Source: Acidimicrobiia bacterium (GTDB taxonomy: Bacteria; Actinomycetota; Acidimicrobiia; Acidimicrobiales; CATQHL01). Taken from it: a stretch of 41,987 bases of DNA. Made by a program: the position numbers and the translations under genes. The stretch is taken from NCBI GenBank assembly GCA_009835395.1, contig VXXM01000019.1, positions 1 through 41,987 on the forward strand. Direction: 5' to 3'. The notes under the pieces are model-generated. The model saw only the letters and a program-made list of their open reading frames with translations, had not been told where the DNA came from and did not search any database. This document shows, one piece after another, positions 24,934 to 34,071 of the stretch. Within the stretch, counting starts at the first letter, position 1; every line of letters starts with the position of its first letter.

Positions 24934-25590
24934 ATGAACAGTGATCCCGTCGCGGGCTCGACCGCCACCGCCGTAACACCCGTCCTGCAAGTCACCGGTG
25001 AGGCTGCCGAGGTCGTGCTCGGCGCGCTGGCCGAGGAGGGCGACGGCGGGGGCTTGGGGCTGCGTGTCGCCATCGCCGGCACCGAGATGTCGCCGAGCAT
25101 GACCTTCGAGTTCGGCTACGACCTGTCCCTGCACGAGATCGACGACCTCGATGACGACGACGTGACCTACGAGGTTGCAGGGCTGACCGTCATCATCCCC
25201 GGGGACTCCGTCGGGAATCTCACCGGCGCCACCCTGGATGTGCCCAGCAATCCCCTTCAGGGCGGCCTGGTGATCCGCAACCCCAATCGCCCCGACATGG
25301 CCGACCGCATCGACCTGTCGGAATCCGACTCGGTCGCCGAGCGGCTGCAGGAACTGCTCAACAACCACGTCAACCCGTCCCTGGCTGCGCACGGCGGGTA
25401 CGTGGAACTCGTCAAGGTGGAGGACAGCAAGGCGTTCTTGCTGATGGGAGGCGGTTGCCAGGGTTGCACGATGAGCGCCGCGACCTTGCACCAGGGGGTC
25501 GCCGCGATCATCACCCAGCACGTGCCGGAGATCCTCGACGTGATCGACGTGACCGATCACGCAGCCGGCGAGAACCCCTTCTACCAGTAG
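24934..25590 (+). CDS. nfuA: NfuA-like Fe-S cluster carrier
   Basis: 218-residue scaffold/carrier delivering [4Fe-4S] clusters. Residues about 17-115 resemble a degenerate HesB/IscA (A-type) domain without its cysteines, and residues 125-205 are a NifU C-terminal domain with HVNPSLAAHGGYVELV and the cluster motif GGGCQGCTMSAATL (CxxC). This order matches E. coli NfuA. ATG at 24934 is the natural start; no suf genes are nearby. Confidence 0.88.
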   Translation: MNSDPVAGSTATAVTPVLQVTGEAAEVVLGALAEEGDGGGLGLRVAIAGTEMSPSMTFEFGYDLSLHEIDDLDDDDVTYEVAGLTVIIPGDSVGNLTGATLDVPSNPLQGGLVIRNPNRPDMADRIDLSESDSVAERLQELLNNHVNPSLAAHGGYVELVKVEDSKAFLLMGGGCQGCTMSAATLHQGVAAIITQHVPEILDVIDVTDHAAGENPFYQ

Positions 25591-25591
25591 G

Positions 25592-25625
25592 GCCCACCCC
25601 GGCGGTGTGCCGGGCGGGGGTGGGC
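25592..25625. terminator. Bidirectional terminator hairpin
   Basis: GCCCACCCC (25592-25600) pairs with GGGGTGGGC (25617-25625), with an additional GGC/GCC inside. It lies between the convergent nfuA and dxs stop codons and could end both transcripts. No long U-tract is present. Confidence 0.6.
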
Positions 25626-25629
25626 AAGG

Positions 25630-27474
25630 TCAGCCGAGCGCCTCCAGCGCTGTCGCCGCGATCGAGGCCGCGTCGAGGCCGCATGCCGCCAGGATCTCGT
25701 CGGGCTTCCCGTGCGGGAGGTAGGCGGTGGGGATCCCCAGGATCCGCAGCGCCGGCATGGTTCCGGGAGCGTCCATCGCACTCAGCGCCGTCGCGATGCC
25801 GGCCCCTGCACCGCCCTCGCGGATGCCGTCCTCGACGGTGACCACGAGCGAGTGCGACCGGGCATCGCTCAGCATCGCCGCGTCCAGTGGGGCCACCACG
25901 CGCACGTCCCAGACCGAGGTGGAGACCCCTTGGCTCTCGAGGCGCTCGGCTGCCTGCTCGGCGGCCTCGAGCATCTTGCCCACCGCCAGCAGGCAGACCG
26001 TCTCGCCGCTGCGCACCTTGCGGCCGGCGAGTCCGCTGCCCACCCCGTCCTCGGCGACCTGGCGGGCCGCGGTCTTGGGCCAGCGGATGGCGACCGGTCC
26101 CTCGGTCATGTCCAGCGCCTGTGACAGCATGACCTCCAGTTCCTGGTAGGACGACGGGGCCATCACGCACATGCCCGGCACCTTGGTGAGCAGCGCCATG
26201 TCGAGGATCCCGTGGTGCGAGGGACCGTCGTCGCCGGTGATCCCCGCCCGGTCGATGCAGAACACCACCGGTTGACGGTGCAACCCCACGTCGAGGTTGA
26301 CCTGATCGAAGGCCCGTGTGAGGAAGGTGGAGTAGATGGCCACCACCGGGCGCAGGCCGCCCATCGCCATGCCGGCGGCCGAGGTGACGGCGTGCTGCTC
26401 GGCGATGCCCACGTCCACGAAGCGATCACCGAAGCGATCCTTGAAGGTCAGCAACCCCGTGGAGTCGGGCATGGCGGCGGTGATCGCCACCAGCTCCGGC
26501 CGGGACTCGGCCTCCTTCACGATGGCGTCGGCGAAGGCCTGGGTGTAGCTGCCGCGCTTGGTCTGGGAGGTGTCGTGCATGCGCTTGACGGGGTCGCGCT
26601 CGGCGGGGGCGTAACCGCGCCCCTTGTCGGTCAGCACGTGCACGACGACCGGTCCCTTCAGCTCGGCCGCGTGGCGCAGGCTGCGCTCCAGGTTGCGGAT
26701 GTCGTGACCGTCGAACGGTCCGGTGTAGCGGACGCCGAGGTCCGAGAAGAACGAGGGCGACTCCTGCAGTTCCCGCACGCCGGCCTTGACGGCGTCGACG
26801 ACCCGGTCGACGTGCTCGCCGACCAGCGGCAGATCCCCCAGGATCCGCTCGATCCGTTCCTGTTGCTGGACGAACGCCGGGTTCACCGCCAGGCGGGCCA
26901 GCCGTTCACTGAGCCGGGACACCGTGGGGGCGTACGAGCGGCCGTTGTCGTTGAAGATGATCACCACGTCCAGGTTGGAGTGGCCCAGGTTGTTCAGCCC
27001 CTCGAAAGCCATGCCGCCGGTCATCGACCCGTCCCCGATCACCGCCACCACGCGGCGCCGGGGCCCGCCCCGCTCCTCGGCGTTCCGGTAGGCCATTGCC
27101 AACCCGTGGGCGTAGCTCAACGACGTCGACGCGTGGCTGTTCTCGACCCAGTCGTGCTCCGATTCCTCGCGTGACGGATAGCCCGACAACCCCCCCGGCT
27201 TGCGCAGCTCCTCGAACATGCGCGAGCGGCCCGTGACGATCTTGTGCACGTAGGCCTGATGGCCCGTGTCCCAGATGATCGCGTCCGTGGGAGAGTTGAA
27301 GACGCGGTGCAGTGCGAGTGTCAACTCGACCGCGCCGAGGTTCGAGCCCAGATGGCCACCGTGGGTGGTGACCGCGTCCACGATGAAGGCCCGGATCTCC
27401 TCGGCGAGCGTGTCGAGATCGTCGTAGCCCATCTCCCGCAGGGACGCGGGTGTGATGACCCGATTCAGCAGCAT
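25630..27474 (-). CDS. dxs: 1-deoxy-D-xylulose-5-phosphate synthase
   Basis: 614-residue thiamine diphosphate enzyme that joins pyruvate and glyceraldehyde 3-phosphate, the entry step of the MEP isoprenoid pathway. Landmarks are HGGHLGSNLGAVELT, WDTGHQAYVHKIVTG, the ThDP/Mg2+ motif GDGSMTGGMAFEGLNNLG with FNDN, the pyrimidine-domain YSTFLTRAFDQVNLD, and DRAGITGDDGPSHHG. Length is typical. ATG at 27474 is preceded by GCGAGG, seven bases away. A set of 15-bp tandem repeats lies about 50-105 bp upstream of the start. Confidence 0.95.
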   Translation of the reverse strand: MLLNRVITPASLREMGYDDLDTLAEEIRAFIVDAVTTHGGHLGSNLGAVELTLALHRVFNSPTDAIIWDTGHQAYVHKIVTGRSRMFEELRKPGGLSGYPSREESEHDWVENSHASTSLSYAHGLAMAYRNAEERGGPRRRVVAVIGDGSMTGGMAFEGLNNLGHSNLDVVIIFNDNGRSYAPTVSRLSERLARLAVNPAFVQQQERIERILGDLPLVGEHVDRVVDAVKAGVRELQESPSFFSDLGVRYTGPFDGHDIRNLERSLRHAAELKGPVVVHVLTDKGRGYAPAERDPVKRMHDTSQTKRGSYTQAFADAIVKEAESRPELVAITAAMPDSTGLLTFKDRFGDRFVDVGIAEQHAVTSAAGMAMGGLRPVVAIYSTFLTRAFDQVNLDVGLHRQPVVFCIDRAGITGDDGPSHHGILDMALLTKVPGMCVMAPSSYQELEVMLSQALDMTEGPVAIRWPKTAARQVAEDGVGSGLAGRKVRSGETVCLLAVGKMLEAAEQAAERLESQGVSTSVWDVRVVAPLDAAMLSDARSHSLVVTVEDGIREGGAGAGIATALSAMDAPGTMPALRILGIPTAYLPHGKPDEILAACGLDAASIAATALEALG

Positions 27475-27521
27475 TTTGGAGCCTCGCTGGGATCGTCAGC
27501 CGGGGACAATGTGTGGATACC

Positions 27522-27581
27522 TTAGTGAGGCGAATCGCACTGAGTCGAGATGCACTGAGGCGAACCTCACTAGGTCGTCGT
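27522..27581. repeat. 15-bp tandem repeats upstream of dxs
   Basis: Units TTAGTGAGGCGAATC (27522-27536), GCACTGAGTCGAGAT (27537-27551), GCACTGAGGCGAACC (27552-27566) and a decayed fourth copy TCACTAGGTCGTCGT (27567-27581) follow head to tail. The outer edges, CCTTAGTGAGG and CCTCACTAGG, are also nearly inverted, so the block is an imperfect palindrome. It overlaps the end of the PAP2 gene and sits in the dxs promoter region, as protein-binding iterons might. Confidence 0.6.
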
Positions 27582-28502
27582 GGTGACGGTCTCGTCGGCG
27601 CGCTGGCCACGCTCCAGCCGTCGCTTCCGGCGCTGTTGGCTCCAGCGCACCATCGGGGTGGCCCATGCCAGAGCCAGCAGGAGGCAGGCGATGCCCGCCA
27701 CCGCATCGATCCAGTAGTGGTTGGCGGTCACCACGACGGCGAAGAGGGTCAGCGGCGGGTACAGGTACAGGCACACCCGCCCCCAGCCGCTGCGCACCCG
27801 GCCACGGAGCGCCAGGAAGCACCAGAACGCCCAGGCGAAGTGAATGCTCGGCATCGCTGCGTACTGGTTGGAGACCGCCTGGAAGGTGCCGGAGTCGAAC
27901 GACCAGAGACCTTCGTAGTGGATCATGGTGTCGACGAAGCCGGCATCCGGCAGGCACGCGCCGTACGGCCCGCAATCGCCGAGCAGCCGCGGCGGCATGA
28001 GCGGGAACAGCGCGAACCCTACGAGTCCCAGTCCGGTGCAGACCAGCCCTGTGGTCCGCCAGCGCTGGTAGACCTCGGGGAACTTGAGGTAGAGCCACAC
28101 CAGCGTGAAGAACGTCACGCTGAAGTGCAGCAGCCCGTAGAAGACGTTCCAGATGGAGATGAAGGCGTCCCAGCCCAGGAACCAGCCCTGCATGGTCGAC
28201 TCGAAGTACAGGCCCAGCGCCCGCTCGAGTTCGATCACGATCTCGGCGTTGTTGAGGGCAAGGCCCGGCCCCACCGCGGCGGAGCCGAAGTGGTTCCGGA
28301 CGAGGTTGTAGCCGAAGTAGAACAGGCCGATGAGCAGGATCTCCCGCCACCAGCGGATGCCCAGTCGCTGTCGCGTGGCCTGATGCGGGACGCCCCAGGC
28401 CTCGGCCTGTTCCCGTAATCGGCGGGCAACCGGCCATTGAGCCCACCGTTGCCTCCGGTCGTGTTCCTTACGACCGTGCGATCGGACAACCCCGGTGGTC
28501 AC
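27570..28502 (-). CDS. PAP2-family membrane phosphatase
   Basis: 310-residue membrane protein of the PAP2/inositolphosphotransferase type (PAP2_3-like), acting on lipid phosphates or phosphosugars. About six hydrophobic helices occur between residues 50 and 285. Catalytic motifs are MPSIHFAWAFW (PSxH) and ANHYWIDAVAG (xHxxxD), with the first phosphatase motif not obvious, as is usual in this subgroup. The GTG at 28502 is preferred: GAGG lies five bases before it and it starts seven bases after the upstream stop. A GTG at 28538 would overlap the upstream gene. It pairs with a flippase-like gene, suggesting a polyprenyl- or phospholipid-related role. Confidence 0.8.
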   Translation of the reverse strand: MTTGVVRSHGRKEHDRRQRWAQWPVARRLREQAEAWGVPHQATRQRLGIRWWREILLIGLFYFGYNLVRNHFGSAAVGPGLALNNAEIVIELERALGLYFESTMQGWFLGWDAFISIWNVFYGLLHFSVTFFTLVWLYLKFPEVYQRWRTTGLVCTGLGLVGFALFPLMPPRLLGDCGPYGACLPDAGFVDTMIHYEGLWSFDSGTFQAVSNQYAAMPSIHFAWAFWCFLALRGRVRSGWGRVCLYLYPPLTLFAVVVTANHYWIDAVAGIACLLLALAWATPMVRWSQQRRKRRLERGQRADETVTTTT

Positions 28503-28509
28503 GGGAACC

Positions 28510-29529
28510 TCAGACGAGAGCCTCGGCGCGGTCCTCACCGGTCTCCGGTGGGTCCGCGGTCATGCGCCGGCGGCCGAACAGCCGGTTGCCGAGCAGCACC
28601 GCGGGCAGTCCGGGGAGGCTGCAGAGCAGGATCAGCAGACCGATCAGCAGGCCCAGTGAGAACGCCTGCTCCTCCGGCGCGCCGATGGCGGTCAGGAAGA
28701 ACACCAGCGAGGCCTCGCGCACGCCGAGGCCGCCGATGCCCAGCGGCAGGACCTGCAGCATCAGGACGGCGGGGAAGAACGCCAGCAGGGCGGTGAAGCC
28801 GACCTCGTCGATGCCCATCGCCTCGGTGGCGCATCCCACCGCCAGCAGCACCGTCAACTGGTAGACCACCGAGGCGACCAGCAGCCGTACCGCGGCGCGC
28901 GGCTGGGCCTTCAGGGCGTCCAGGGCGAGATGCATGGCGTTGAGGTAGCGGGCGATGCCGGTGCGCCCCGCCAGCCAGCGGCCCGTGGCGTTGTGGCCCA
29001 CCACGTAGAGCAGGCCGCCGAAGGTGGCGAGGGTGATGCCCGCCAGCGTTATGGCGGTGGCCGAAGAGGCGCCCAGACCGGCCAGAGGCGGGTTCAGAGC
29101 CAGGCCGACGAAGGTGAACATGGGCAGCACCAGCCACCCCGAGAGCCGTTCGAAGATCACCGAGGCGAAGGCCGCCGGATGCTTGCCGGTGTCGCGCCCG
29201 AGCCGGGTGACACGCAGCACGTCCCCGCCGATGGTTGTCGGCATCACGTTCGACACGAATTGCCCGGCGATGAAGTGGGACAGGATCCCTCGCAGGGGAA
29301 CCTCGAGGCGCAGCGCATCGGTGACCTGGCGCCAGCGGAGGGCGCCGAGCACCAGCGATAGTCCCATGAGGGCGAAGGCGCCGAACAGCCAGAAGGGCGT
29401 CCAGCGGTTCCAGTCCGGGAGCAGCTTGGAGGCGTCGAGGTTCGGACCCTGGACGATGAGGAATGTCAGCAAGCCGCCGCTGATGCCCGCACGGAGGGCG
29501 TAGACGGTCCAGGTGCGCTTGCGGTCCAT
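28510..29529 (-). CDS. Flippase-like integral membrane protein (LPG synthase TM/UPF0104)
   Basis: 339-residue polytopic protein of the lysylphosphatidylglycerol-synthase transmembrane/UPF0104 family, with about seven to nine hydrophobic segments. Family features are the N-terminal WxVYALRAGISGGLL helix, LGALRWRQVTDALRLEVPL, the FIAGQFVSNVMPTTIGGDVLRVTRLG loop and LPLGIGGLGVREASLVFFL. Such proteins move or modify lipid head groups; this one lacks the catalytic aminoacyltransferase domain. ATG at 29529. The downstream PAP2 gene follows at seven bases, so the two are co-expressed. Confidence 0.82.
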   Translation of the reverse strand: MDRKRTWTVYALRAGISGGLLTFLIVQGPNLDASKLLPDWNRWTPFWLFGAFALMGLSLVLGALRWRQVTDALRLEVPLRGILSHFIAGQFVSNVMPTTIGGDVLRVTRLGRDTGKHPAAFASVIFERLSGWLVLPMFTFVGLALNPPLAGLGASSATAITLAGITLATFGGLLYVVGHNATGRWLAGRTGIARYLNAMHLALDALKAQPRAAVRLLVASVVYQLTVLLAVGCATEAMGIDEVGFTALLAFFPAVLMLQVLPLGIGGLGVREASLVFFLTAIGAPEEQAFSLGLLIGLLILLCSLPGLPAVLLGNRLFGRRRMTADPPETGEDRAEALV

Positions 29530-29763
29530 GGGTTCCTTGTGAGGGAATCGGGTCTTGCCGGCCTCCGGGTGGGTCGACGTGGCGACGCCGCTGCTCGGTG
29601 ACGGCCGGTTTGGTGTCGGCCCGGAGCGCCGATGGGTGTTCCAAAGGTTACTCGTGCGTGCCGGTGCTGTGTCCTACGGCTACGCAGAGGCGAACTCCGG
29701 GCGCCTGGAGGGGCAGGGGTGCGCCGCCCCGGCCGACGTTCCGGCCCGGTCGGGCCGCCGGGG

Positions 29764-30153
29764 CTACTGCGCCGGCGGTATGCGTTCCTCGAAACGCCTG
29801 CGGTCGACGACGATCCGCACGATTCGCCCGCTGCCCACCAGGTCACCGGCTTCGTCGCGCGCCTCGATGCTGAAGGTGAGGCGCCGCCCCTCGACGCGCT
29901 CGAGCAGCGCCGTTGCGAACACCGGTCGCCCCACCGGGATGGGCCGCACATGGTCGAAGTGGACCCGCATGCTGACGCTGGTGGAACCCCCGGGGAGCGC
30001 GCCGGCGAGGGCGTCGATGGTGGCGGCCTCGCCGAGCGCCAGCAGGATCGGCGTGGCAAGGATCGGCAGGTCGCTCGAGCCGACCGAGGCGCCGGTGTCG
30101 GTCTCGCCGACGGTTCGTCGGGCACCGCCGCGGGCACCGGGTTCGAGAACCAT
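29764..30153 (-). CDS. Thioesterase, FlK/hotdog-like
   Basis: 129-residue single-hotdog thioesterase resembling the fluoroacetyl-CoA thioesterase (FlK) family. Conserved-looking pieces are VGSSDLPILATPILLALGEAATIDAL and the second-half strand VRPIPVGRPVFATALLERVEGRRLTFSIEARDE. The probable substrate is an acyl-CoA. ATG at 30153 was chosen over longer starts, which run into unrelated reading. The 234 bp between this gene and the flippase-like gene show no other recognisable feature. Confidence 0.7.
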   Translation of the reverse strand: MVLEPGARGGARRTVGETDTGASVGSSDLPILATPILLALGEAATIDALAGALPGGSTSVSMRVHFDHVRPIPVGRPVFATALLERVEGRRLTFSIEARDEAGDLVGSGRIVRIVVDRRRFEERIPPAQ

Positions 30154-30330
30154 GGTCGCTACCCTACGGGCCCCTGTCCGGGCGGTCACGCGCTGAACGG
30201 GAAGGTACGCCGCGATCGTCGGGCCGATCATGTGGGCCGATCCTGGTTCGGGAGCAGCGATTGGTACCCTTGGTGACGCTGAGCCGAGACCGCACGGCGG
30301 TTCCGGCACATCGCAGCAAGGGAGGCACCG

Positions 30331-31737
30331 ATGGCAGGCACCATGCCGGATGCAGATGTCCTGGATGCCACGCTGCGGGCTGCCCTGCGCACCGGCGGCG
30401 ACTTCGCCGAGGTGTTCGTCGAGGACCGACGCTCCTCGCGGGCCCGCTTCGATGACGGCAAGGTCGAGGAGTTGGTCTCGGGCCGGCTCAGCGGCGCCGG
30501 CATCCGAGTCCGTTCGGGTTCGTCGGTCGGGTTCGCCCATACGGCCGACCTCACGGCCGCCGGCCTGCGGAGCGCCGCGCAGACTGCTGCCGCGGCGGCC
30601 CGCGCGGGAGGCTCGCCGACACCGGCGGGCAAGCTCAGCCGCCAGCAGGCGCCGGCCCCGAACGAGGTGAGCGTCGCCCCCGACGCCGTCGCCAAGACGC
30701 GCAAGGTCGCCCTGCTGCAGGCCGCCGACGAGGCGGCGCGTGCCGAGGGCTCGGCCATCTCGCAGGTGGCGTGCCTGTACGGCGACAGCCAACGCTCGAT
30801 CCTGGTGGCCAACAGCGACGGGCTGCTGGCGACCGACGAGCAGGTCAAGACGCTGTTCTCGGTGTCGGCGGTGGCGGTGGGCGACACCGGCATGCAGACC
30901 GGCCGGGAGTCGGTGGGCCGCACCGTCGGATTCGAGTTGTTCGACACCGTCGATGTCACCGACCTGGCACGCACCGCAGCCCGGCGGGCGCTGCGCAAGC
31001 TCGAGGCCCGCCCCGCGCCGAGCGGGGCTGTGCCGGTGGTCATCGGCCCCGGCGGCGGGGGAGTGCTGTTCCACGAGGCTTGCGGGCACGGGCTGGAGGC
31101 AGACCTCATCGCCAAGGAGGCCTCGGTGTTCGCCGGGCGGATCGGCGAGCAGGTGGCGAACCCCATGGTGACCCTGATCGACGACGGCACCATGGGCACC
31201 GAGTGGGGCTGCTACGCCATCGACGACGAGGGACGGCCCGCACAGCGCAACGTGCTCATCGCCGACGGCGTGCTGATGGACTACATGTGGGATCGCCTGC
31301 GGGCCGACCGGGCAGACCGTCCTGCCTCCTCGGGCAACGGTCGCAGGGAGAGCTACCAGCACCTGCCGATGGTGCGCATGACCAACACCTACATCGCCAA
31401 CGGCGACAGCGAACCCGACGACATCGTGGCCGACACCCCGCACGGCGTCTACGTGGCGCACCTCGGCGGGGGGCAGGTGAACACCGCCACCGGCGATTTC
31501 GTGTTCGGTATGACCGAGGCCTACCTCATCGAGGACGGGCGCCTGACCGCTCCCATCCGCGACGGCAACCTCATCGGCAACGGACCCGAGGTGCTGACGC
31601 TGATCGACGCTCTGGGCAACGACTTCGCCATGGGGTCGCCGGGCACCTGCGGCAAGGACGGCCAGGGCGTTCCCGTGGGCGACGGCACCCCGACGCTGCG
31701 GGTCCAGCGTCTCACCGTCGGCGGCACCGCCGCCTGA
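30331..31737 (+). CDS. tldD: TldD metallopeptidase subunit
   Basis: 468-residue subunit of the TldD/TldE protease, which degrades unfolded peptides and matures some RiPPs. The zinc-binding HEACGH motif is at His248-Glu249...His253, in the expected place. The N-terminal domain (FAEVFVEDRRSS) and C-terminal beta-rich domain (TGDFVFGMTEAYLIEDG) are typical. ATG at 30331 follows AAGGGAGG at five bases. The partner tldE begins 38 bp downstream, and both should be co-transcribed. Confidence 0.93.
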   Translation: MAGTMPDADVLDATLRAALRTGGDFAEVFVEDRRSSRARFDDGKVEELVSGRLSGAGIRVRSGSSVGFAHTADLTAAGLRSAAQTAAAAARAGGSPTPAGKLSRQQAPAPNEVSVAPDAVAKTRKVALLQAADEAARAEGSAISQVACLYGDSQRSILVANSDGLLATDEQVKTLFSVSAVAVGDTGMQTGRESVGRTVGFELFDTVDVTDLARTAARRALRKLEARPAPSGAVPVVIGPGGGGVLFHEACGHGLEADLIAKEASVFAGRIGEQVANPMVTLIDDGTMGTEWGCYAIDDEGRPAQRNVLIADGVLMDYMWDRLRADRADRPASSGNGRRESYQHLPMVRMTNTYIANGDSEPDDIVADTPHGVYVAHLGGGQVNTATGDFVFGMTEAYLIEDGRLTAPIRDGNLIGNGPEVLTLIDALGNDFAMGSPGTCGKDGQGVPVGDGTPTLRVQRLTVGGTAA

Positions 31738-31774
31738 GACCGCCGGCTGCGCCGCACGCCGCCGGGACCTGGCC

Positions 31775-33136
31775 GTGCACGACGACGATCCGACCGGGGA
31801 GGCGCTGGCCTCCCTCGGCGACCGGGTGGTGGCGCAGGCCGCACCGGGCGAGCAGATCGAGGTGGTCCTGGTCCACTCCGCCGAGACCGAGGTTCGCGCC
31901 TGGGAGGGCGACATCGAGTCCTTCGCCTCGGCCACCGCCCACGGCGTGGGCATCAGGGTGGTCATCGATCAGCGGCAGGGCTTCGCGCACGCCGGCAGTC
32001 ACGACGAGGCGGTCGTGGCCGAGACGCTGGCGGCCGCCCGCGACAACGCCGCCTTCGGCACTCCCGATGAGTTCCAGGGGCTTGCCGAGCCCGACGGTGT
32101 GGCGGTTCCCGAGATGGACCTGTACCGCCCCGAGTTGGCGGCCGTCGATCCCGAGACCAAGATCCGGATGGCGCTGGAGCTCGAGCGGGCCACCCGGGAC
32201 GGCGACCGGCGCATCTGCGGGGTGGAGTCGGCGGACTACGTGGACGCCCTCTCGGTGGGCGCGGTGGTCACCTCCACGGGCATCCGCTCGATCGGCAGGG
32301 ACTCCAGCTGCTACCTGTCGGTGTACTCGCTGGCCGCCGACGGCGACGAGACCCAGACCGGTTTCGGTTTCAGCGTCGGCCGGAGCGTGGAGGATCTGGA
32401 CCTGCGGCAGGCCGCCGCCGACGCCGTCGAGCGCGCCGTGCGGCTGTTGGGCGCGGGCAAGCCGGCGACGCGGCGGACCACGGTGGTCTTCGATCCCTGG
32501 GTGACGGCGCAATTCCTGGGAATCGTCGGCTCCACCCTGTCGGGTGAGGCGGTGCTGAAGCGCCGCTCGCTGTTCGCGGACCGCCTGGGAGAGACTGTCG
32601 CCGCCCCGTGCTTCACGCTCACCGACGATCCCACCGACGCGGCCGCGTTCGGTGCGGGCGAGACCGACGGCGAGGGCCTGGCGACCCGGCGCAACGAGTT
32701 GATGACAGCCGGCGTGCTGAGGCAATTCCTCCACAACAGCTACACGGGCCGCCGTTCCGGCACCGCCTCCACCGGCTCGGCGGTCCGCGGCTACGCCGGC
32801 ACGCCGGGGGTGGGCTGCATGGCGCTGGTGGCGACGCCGGGGGACGCCGCGCCCGACGAACTCGTGGCGGGCATCGACGACGGGGTGCTCGTGCAGGGTG
32901 TGACCGGGCTGCACTCGGGCGTGAATCCGGTCAGCGGGGACTTCTCGACCGGTGCGGAGGGGCTGCGCATCCGCGACGGCGAGTTGGCCGAGCCCATCCG
33001 GGAGTTCACGGTGGCGTCGACGCTGCAACGCATGCTGCTGGATGTGGTGGCCGTGGGCAACGACCTCACGCGCCTGCCGATGACGGCCGCCGGCGTCACC
33101 CTCGTCGTCGGCGACGTGACGGTGTCGGGGGAGTGA
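31775..33136 (+). CDS. tldE: TldE/PmbA metallopeptidase partner subunit
   Basis: 453-residue partner of TldD lacking its own zinc HExxxH motif, as is normal for TldE/PmbA. It shares the fold with TldD: an N-terminal EVVLVHSAETEVRAW module, the FDPWVTAQFLGIVGSTLSGEAV core and the closing GVNPVSGDFSTGAEGLRIRDG. The start is the GTG at 31775. UppP follows 36 bp after its stop. The complex could process unfolded proteins or a peptide product; no obvious RiPP precursor gene was seen nearby. Confidence 0.92.
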   Translation: MHDDDPTGEALASLGDRVVAQAAPGEQIEVVLVHSAETEVRAWEGDIESFASATAHGVGIRVVIDQRQGFAHAGSHDEAVVAETLAAARDNAAFGTPDEFQGLAEPDGVAVPEMDLYRPELAAVDPETKIRMALELERATRDGDRRICGVESADYVDALSVGAVVTSTGIRSIGRDSSCYLSVYSLAADGDETQTGFGFSVGRSVEDLDLRQAAADAVERAVRLLGAGKPATRRTTVVFDPWVTAQFLGIVGSTLSGEAVLKRRSLFADRLGETVAAPCFTLTDDPTDAAAFGAGETDGEGLATRRNELMTAGVLRQFLHNSYTGRRSGTASTGSAVRGYAGTPGVGCMALVATPGDAAPDELVAGIDDGVLVQGVTGLHSGVNPVSGDFSTGAEGLRIRDGELAEPIREFTVASTLQRMLLDVVAVGNDLTRLPMTAAGVTLVVGDVTVSGE

Positions 33137-33171
33137 ACGTCCCGCCGGGTTGACCGGCTGGCGGGCGCGCG

Positions 33172-34011
33172 ATGTCGGTTCTCGAAGCGATCCTCCTCGG
33201 CATCCTCCAGGGGCTGACCGAGTTCCTGCCGATCTCCTCCAGCGGCCATCTGCAGCTCGTCACGTGGCTGGCCGACTGGGAGCCGTTCGACGGTGATCCG
33301 AGCGTGTGGACGGCCTTCGAGGTGGCCCTGCACGTCGGCACCCTGGCGGGCGTCCTGGCCTACTTCGGCCGTGAGGTCGTCGGACTGGCCGCCGCGGGTG
33401 TGCGCCAGGTGACGGGCAGGCGGAGTCCCGAGGGCCGGCGAGCCTGGTTGCTCGTGCTGGCCACCGTGCCCGCGGGGATCGTGGGGGTGGCGGCGGGGTC
33501 GGCGCTGGAACGCAACGAGCGGGTCTGGGTGACCGGTTGCACCCTGGCCCTCTTCGGAGTCTGGCTGTGGTGGGCGGATCGCCGCAGCGTGAGTAGGCCC
33601 GACGCCGTTCTGGGGGGCTCCGACGCCCTGGCGCTGGGGGTGGCGCAGGCGCTGGCGCTGGTCCCCGGCGTGTCGCGGTCCGGCGCCATCATGACCGCCG
33701 CACGCCTCCGGGGTTACTCGCGCCTCGAGGCGGCGCGGGTCGCCATGCTCATGAGCGTGCCGGTGATCGCCGGGGCGGCGGTCTACAAGCTGATCGACCT
33801 GGGCGGCTGGTCGGGCATCCCCGCCGACGCGCAGGCGGCGTTCGTCTGGGGGACGGTGGCGGCGGCCCTGTCGGGCTGGGCGGCGGTGTCGCTCCTCGTG
33901 ACGCTGGTCCGTCGCATCGACTTCGCCCCCTTCGCCCTGTACCGCGCCGCCCTGGGCATCTCCGTGCTGGTGCTCATGGCGACCTCCTTCCGCAACACCC
34001 CCTGGATCTGA
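33172..34011 (+). CDS. uppP: Undecaprenyl-diphosphatase (BacA type)
   Basis: 279-residue inner-membrane enzyme recycling undecaprenyl diphosphate to the monophosphate carrier for cell-wall synthesis. Conserved motifs are GLTEFLPISSSGHLQL (14-29, with catalytic Glu and Ser/His) and VPGVSRSGAIMTAARLRGYSR (second active-site region). About seven to eight transmembrane helices occur through the sequence. ATG at 33172; length is typical for BacA proteins. It lies downstream of tldE on the same strand and may be in its operon. Confidence 0.94.
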   Translation: MSVLEAILLGILQGLTEFLPISSSGHLQLVTWLADWEPFDGDPSVWTAFEVALHVGTLAGVLAYFGREVVGLAAAGVRQVTGRRSPEGRRAWLLVLATVPAGIVGVAAGSALERNERVWVTGCTLALFGVWLWWADRRSVSRPDAVLGGSDALALGVAQALALVPGVSRSGAIMTAARLRGYSRLEAARVAMLMSVPVIAGAAVYKLIDLGGWSGIPADAQAAFVWGTVAAALSGWAAVSLLVTLVRRIDFAPFALYRAALGISVLVLMATSFRNTPWI

Positions 34012-34071
34012 GCCGCCTGCGGCGGCTGCAGGCGGATGCGCCGGGTTCGGCCGGCTGCGGCGTGGCGCCCC

